A stretch of 64,000 nt of DNA from Polyodon spathula (Eukaryota; Chordata; Actinopteri; Acipenseriformes; Polyodontidae), in assembly GCF_017654505.1 (NCBI RefSeq), contig NC_054539.1, forward strand, positions 73,848,413 through 73,912,412. Direction: 5' to 3'. Each line of letters starts with the position of its first letter. Position 1 is the stretch's first letter. Below the pieces are notes generated by a model. The model searched no databases. It worked only from the letters and a program-made list of their open reading frames with translations, and was not told the origin of the DNA. Shown in pieces: positions 59,254 to 64,000 of this stretch. Made by a program: the position numbers and the translations under genes.

Positions 59254-59686
59254 TATGCTATAATGTTTACCAAATCTTAAAGACAACCATACTAGGATCT
59301 TGTGTGGCAATTTTTGGTTCAATGGGACTAGCAATTTGGGAGAAAAAGATCTTTGTATTTGATGTCATGTTTGTGATTATGACATCTGTACTATGCGATT
59401 GTGACGTTATGCAGCATGGCCACCATACCACACAACCTAGCAGCTTCTTACCAACACCAGTTAATCTTGGACTATCCCTCAACAAGTTCACCAACTTTCA
59501 GCACTGCAAAAATTGGTTTTTGTAAGAGACATTTTTACATTTAGGCAAAATGTTTTTTTTCAATCCAATATAGTGGCCAAACCATGTAACCTATGACATA
59601 TGTTCAATTAACATTTACCAACTTCCCATAAGCATCTGCCATTCTACCAAATTTCGCCACTTTTCAAGCAACTTTTGGCAGAAAAA

Positions 59687-59765
59687 AGAAGAAGAAAAAG
59701 AAGAAGAAGAAGAAGAAGAAGAAGAAGAAGAAGAAGAAGAAGAAGAAGAAGAAGAAGAAGAAGAA
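59687..59765 (+). repeat. (GAA)n microsatellite
   Basis: About 26 GAA units with minor interruptions at the left edge. Confidence 0.95.
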
Positions 59766-60031
59766 TCCCAGCAATAACAATAGGCTTTCCAGCCCTATGG
59801 GCCTAGAAGCCTAATAATAAAGCAAACTAAATGTGGAGGCAGAAGACCTTTTTTTTTTTTTTTTTACTTCCACTGCTAGTTTAAAAAATGATTTGGAGGG
59901 CAGTTTAATCTTTGAAAGGAGAGCCATTCCGACTGGTCAATCACGGCTCACTTGTTTCCTGCCAGTTGCTCCAGACTCCACATGGCGTTCGCCCCCGCTC
60001 ACAGCAGGACAAGCACGAGCGCAGCTACAGT

Positions 60032-60063
<32 letters not shown>

Positions 60064-60565
60064 GGGGATTTAAGAATAACTATTTTTGGTGATTATGGGG
60101 ACCATTGTGTGTGTGTGTGTGGGTGTGTGTGGGGGGGGGGCAATTATGATATGTGTCGTTAAGTTTTAATTAAGTACACCATGCGGGTAGAAATGTGTTC
60201 TATTCCTGATATGTAAGCTATAGTGCCTAATTGATTTATTAATAATTTTTATATTCAGTCAAATCTATAGGCTATATAGTATACGCTGTATAAAAAGTAG
60301 GTTGTCTGCTTGCACATTTAATAATAAAAATGATATTACATATAAAATACAGGAAAGGATGTTATGTAGTCTACAGACAATCTTAATACTGTACAATGGG
60401 CCAAAAAAATTGCACTGAGCTAAGCAACTATTAAAATACAAGAACTGTAAATTCAGCAGTGAAATAATACTGTGTATAATCAATATTGCACCCCCCCCCC
60501 CACTAATATCATTCTTATGATTGTGAATGCAATGTCCAGTGCATATGTTTTATTTGTCTCTTTCT
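59766..60565. other. Microsatellites; no recognised gene
   Basis: Contains a poly-T (59850-59866), a TTA run (60035-60062), a GT/G-rich tract (60105-60140) and a poly-C (60490-60501). No exon is recognised. Confidence 0.55.
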
Positions 60566-60569
60566 TTAG

Positions 60570-61005
60570 GTATCTTGCGAGTGAATGTCCATGCAGCTTT
60601 ACACCTGTTTATGATGTTGTTGTCATCAATACAGAAATGGAACACAATCATGCACTAGATGAAAACTTGACTCAAATGTACACTCAAAACAGATGCATCA
60701 GCAAATCAGGAATGGAAGAACTTGCTGATAACATTGGAACCAAAAAATCCACACCTGTTAAACTTCATTGTGCAACATAAAGGCAAACATCTTACATTAA
60801 AAGACCTGCAGAATCTGAAAGCTTGTTACAAACGTATGCAACTGCCACAAAGTGATGAAGATTTCCTTATTACTGTGTTGGAGAAACTTTTTGAAAATGA
60901 AGATGGAAGGTGTTCATTGCACATAAATGAAAATGGTGACTTGCAAGTTTTACTTGTGCAGACAAAATCGATGAAAATTTTATATGATAATTTTTTTTTT
61001 GCAAC
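60570..61005 (+). pseudogene. MULE/ZSWIM-type transposase fragment
   Basis: Two frames joined by a shift near 60775 encode a FAR1-like segment with E-M-E-H-N-H-A-L-D (about 60640), then a linker K-H-L-T-L-K-D-L-Q-N-L-K. After that comes D-L-Q-V-L-L-V-Q-T-K-S-M-K, the stretch just before the catalytic domain in Mutator-like and ZSWIM-family proteins. A pyrimidine-rich CTCTTTCTTTAG precedes it and could be a splice acceptor. It stops before the catalytic domain proper. It is more likely a decayed Mutator-like transposon than a host ZSWIM exon, because the frame is broken and no continuation is seen. Confidence 0.55.
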
Positions 61006-61555
61006 CAGCATACTACTTACAGTGTTAGTCAAGTGTGATTTATATAACAGCTGTGCAAACCATTGATTCTGATATAACAGCACAGGGCTTCTTGAAACAA
61101 TACAAAGCACGTTACAATGTGCTAGAGTGTAGTGACTGAGGATGGAACCGGGGTTCAGAGCCAAAAACAGCCGGGCTCCATGCAAAGAAACTCAATTAAC
61201 TATGTTTTTTTTTTTTTATTTTATTCAGAGAAATGTATTTAAGTGAGCTTTAATATATCTGGATTTTTTTTTGTTGCACATATTTTAAGTGACACAAGGT
61301 GGCAGAAGATATTTAAAAATTAGAGTTCTGGACATACCAGTGACTATACAGTTGAAGGCTTCAAGAGGAAAGTCAGTAGCTATGTATGCAGATGGCTTGG
61401 CCTGCCTAGAAGCCACAGCAGCATCACCCTCTATGGCAGAAACAACAACTCAGAGTTCAGGGTCACCAAGGCAAGGGAGGTACTGCAGTATAGGGACTCT
61501 GCTGACAGCAAGGTGTCCAAAGCAGGGAATAAAGTGAAGACAGGCAGAAAATGGT
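61006..61555. other. No confident feature
   Basis: Contains a poly-T (61207-61218). The open frame at 61289-61537 is probably upstream sequence of the following LINE fragment in another frame, but it is not recognisable. Confidence 0.4.
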
Positions 61556-61559
61556 ATGC

Positions 61560-61830
61560 ACGGGAAGCAGTATGCCTGAGTTTCACCTATGGCACAGTGT
61601 CATCATGGAAAGAGTGGCACAAGGAAGGGCAGTAATTGGTAGCATCTCACCCCCCAGGTATGACGCAACCACAGACAAGGAGAGATGTAAGCTGGTGAAG
61701 GATGAGGTGTTACCTGCCATGGAGGAGGAGAGATCGCGCAGAATAATTGCAATGAAGCAGCAGGGTGTTTGGACTGGATGGGATGGGGCAAAGGAGTAGA
61801 AACTCACTTGGACCGACCGTTGACAGAGAG
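61560..61830 (+). pseudogene. Non-LTR retrotransposon fragment
   Basis: The segment M-K-Q-Q-G-V-W-T-G-W-D (about 61750) and the preceding E-E-E-R-S-R-R resemble a region near the C-terminus of fish LINE polyproteins, where Q-Q-G-A-W-T-x-W is common. The frame then stops, with an apparent shift leading to L-T-W-T-D. This is a small fragment identified by a short motif, so the assignment is tentative. Confidence 0.4.
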
Positions 61831-61839
61831 AACCTCATC

Positions 61840-62256
61840 CGGGCCTCATCCCAAGCTCTTTAACCCTTCTTACTAGGGACAGGGTGGAATCAGCACAGTT
61901 GTTTGGTTGTTCGTTTGCCACTACAAAATGATTACGACCTGACACAAAAACCGGAGGTTTAGCACGTCTATGCACTTTCAATGAAAAATAAACAAAAACA
62001 CCTAGCTCTTTCGGCATTTTTAAAGATGAAAACACAAAGACTTCATACAGTAACCTTTTAGTACAATTGAGCACACCATCAATCAGACTCTCCATACAGC
62101 AGCAGCCTTGAAGAGACTAGCTGCTCTCCTTTAATACCCTGCATCTGGCTCTAATTTACAATGATAGCCAGGTGCAGGTGATAATTAACTATAATCAAAC
62201 AATTAATGCACATTTTTTGGCAGAGGGGATATTAACCCCCTTCCTGCTGTGCTACA
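61840..62256 (-). mobile_element. Candidate solo LTR
   Basis: Minus strand begins TGTAGCACAGCAGGAAGGGG (62256). It contains a TATA-like GTATTAAAGG (about 62138-62129) and the phrase CACCTGCACCTGG, also present in the LTR-like block at 9722-10220. The 3' boundary is not clear and no target duplication is seen. A TA microsatellite (62261-62324) abuts its start. Confidence 0.4.
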
Positions 62257-62258
62257 AT

Positions 62259-62260
<2 letters not shown>

Positions 62261-62324
<64 letters not shown>
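62261..62324 (+). repeat. (TA)n microsatellite
   Basis: About 32 TA units. Confidence 0.95.
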
Positions 62325-62326
<2 letters not shown>

Positions 62327-62367
62327 GACTATATATATCATAATATATATATTTACAACTGAGTGTC

Positions 62368-62690
62368 AACAATCATCAATTAAAATATAGCAGTGAACAA
62401 ACCTTGTTTTTCTTGTTGATTTGCGATCCGCCAACTCAGAGACACACTTGGTCGCACACTCTTGTCAATTTCTGATTAAAATATATTTTATTGAACTACC
62501 TGACGAAGACGCATTGTGTCGAAACGCGTCATGGTTCTTTTTTGTTTTGAAAATAATTGTCTGTTCAATAAAATATATTTTAATCAGAAATTGACCAAGT
62601 GCGCGACCGAATGTGTTTCTGAGTTGGCGGATCACAAATCAACAAGAGAAATAAGATTTGTTCACTGCACAAAATTAATGATTGTGACCA
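62368..62690. repeat. Long palindrome with hammerhead-like loop
   Basis: The left arm (62368-62499) and right arm (about 62560-62690) are inverted copies of about 130 bases, with matching words such as GATCCGCCAACTCAGA and AATTTCTGATTAAAATATAT. The loop (62500-62559) holds CTGACGAAGACGCATTGTGT and CGAAACGCGTC, resembling hammerhead ribozyme cores reported in Penelope-like elements. A matching stem I can be drawn around it. Confidence 0.8.
62500..62537 (+). ncRNA. Hammerhead-ribozyme-like motif
   Basis: The core CUGACGA (62500-62506) and GAAA (62521-62524) are separated by a possible stem II GAC/GUC with a 7-base loop. The segment ACGCGU would be a minimal self-complementary stem III, and C62530 would precede the cleavage site. 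Stem I pairs GAACUA (62493-62498) with UGGUUC (62532-62537). One unpaired A (62507) between the core and stem II departs from the consensus, so activity is uncertain. Confidence 0.4.
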
Positions 62691-62778
62691 ACATTTAACT
62701 TAGACAGTTCCTTAATTATTGATATTGCCTTATATTCCTAAGGAATTCGTAACATCACGGCATACCATAGAGAGACTT

Positions 62779-62780
<2 letters not shown>

Positions 62781-62848
<68 letters not shown>
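62781..62848 (+). repeat. (TA)n microsatellite
   Basis: About 33 TA units with one TT interruption near the right end. Confidence 0.95.
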
Positions 62849-63610
62849 CTAATACGAATCAAGTTGGATGATTAACCTACTAATGTCGTAAGAAAACCAA
62901 ATCATACAAGGATAAAACTTATATAAAAAAACCTATAATTCTTATATCCATGTAGTTATATGGATGTGTGATGCATATAAGTAACATATAATGGTTACAA
63001 TGCATATATTTATAATATGTTGAAAATATGTGTTCTTTCCATATGGGAGGGGATGATTCAGGGAGCACAGTTTTCACCGCCTTCGCCTTTGTCTTGGTCC
63101 ACAAGTTCCTGCTTTCAAGCCTTGCAAGCCTTCATCTCCATCTTCCTCGTCCCAGCTTTGAGGCCCTGCGGAGCAACACCAGCTTGCACTTGCTTCCTTT
63201 TCCCTTTTTCTTCATGCAATGCAAGACCAGGAGTGGCACCCAGCGGCAGCAGCCGTTACATGGGACAATCAGACTACTACTGCAAGCAAGCTGGAAAAGT
63301 GCGACTAACAAACTTGGAAAACAGTAAGACAAGGTTGCACTAATCATCTGTTAACGCAACTATACTACACTCGATCCACGAAAGACACTGGTATCTCAAG
63401 ACCTGTCTAATAATTGTGTTTATATTGAACAGAACTGTGTTAGAATTTTGGGAATAAAATGTATGCATGTTAAACCACTGAATACTTGTACGAGATCCTC
63501 TAATAAACTACTTACTGATTTCATTTCATTTCTTAAACCTGCTAATCCTCATTAAATGTGTACTGTAAGAACTGAATATTGATTTGAGCCAATAACATCA
63601 ATATTAATTT
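62849..63610. other. No recognised gene
   Basis: A moderately G+C-rich part (63050-63260) has open frames on both strands without recognisable homology. The rest is A+T-rich. Confidence 0.45.
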
Positions 63611-63825
63611 GGACACCAGTCTTGGATCAGAATGATTATATTCTTTACAAGACCTCATGCCTTGAGGTGACAATTTTTCAAACTTCATGTTTAATTGGAG
63701 ATGCTACCTAACCCTAACCCTAACCCCTTGGACACGAGCCTGGGATCAGAATGATTATATTCTTTACAAGACCTCATGCCTTGAGGTGACAATTTTTCAA
63801 ACTTCATGTTTAACTGGAGATGTAA
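63611..63825 (+). repeat. 119-bp tandem duplication joined by telomeric hexamers
   Basis: Copy 1 (63611-63704) and copy 2 (63730-63825) share GGATCAGAATGATTATATTC and the following bases with few changes. Between them lies CTAACCCTAACCCTAACCCC (63708-63727), three vertebrate telomere repeats. No further copies are seen to the window end. Confidence 0.9.
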
Positions 63826-64000
63826 TCTCAGCCTTAGCAATGGATGGAGCAAACCTCTTCTATCTAATAAACAATGCAGGGCAACAAAGAGTTCATAGGA
63901 GATAGAGGCTTCAAAAACAACAGAAGCAAAGGTGACAATGGGCAGCTTTTCAGCTCTTCACATGCTTGGGTGTGTTTTTAACCCTAGCTGTGACAGGCTG

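Overview
The window is vertebrate nuclear DNA, A+T-rich and dominated by transposable elements and tandem repeats. It reads as ray-finned fish. The Tc1 elements, CR1 LINEs, a BEL/Pao element and Penelope-like sequence fit fish, and the CR1 3' end resembles copies I associate with non-teleosts such as sturgeons, paddlefish, gars or bichirs. The taxon is inference; the exon and repeat content is read directly.

The one host gene I can support is NT5E (ecto-5'-nucleotidase, CD73), complete on the minus strand from the start codon at 57666 to the stop at 17008. Nine exons with consensus splice sites and compatible phases add up to 1734 bases, i.e. 577 codons plus stop. All metal ligands, the substrate arginines, four disulfide pairs and the GPI-anchor signal are present. 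The introns hold nearly all the mobile DNA.

Layout. 1-17,000 (downstream of NT5E): mostly unrecognised A+T-rich sequence, a GA/GC-rich anomaly (4.2-6.45 kb), two hAT-like MITEs, an LTR-like block, a telomere-like tract, 38-bp and 36-bp minisatellites and a deleted Tc1 element. 17-32 kb (intron 8): a foldback MITE, a 97-bp higher-order minisatellite behind a promoter-like ZNF143 motif, a CR1 inserted into an opposite-strand CR1, a tRNA-derived SINE, a 2.2-kb minisatellite attached to an LTR-like block, and two Tc1 remnants. 32-43.6 kb: exons 8 to 3, a complete but dead Tc1 element, a palindromic repeat and a 41-bp minisatellite. 43.9-49.4 kb (intron 2): a decayed BEL/Pao retrotransposon. 50-57.3 kb (intron 1): a Penelope-like remnant and a 2.1-kb foldback element carrying a younger hAT-like MITE. 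57.7-64 kb (upstream of NT5E): microsatellites, a composite palindromic repeat, a MULE/ZSWIM-type transposase fragment, a LINE fragment, an LTR-like block, a long palindrome with a hammerhead-like motif, and a duplication joined by telomeric hexamers.

No mobile element here appears intact. Long open frames outside NT5E, CR1 ORF1 and the BEL fragments are by-products of tandem repeats. I found no convincing undescribed system. The best leads are the hammerhead-like motif in the 62.4-62.7 kb palindrome, the LTR-like blocks carrying minisatellites, and the GA/GC anomaly.
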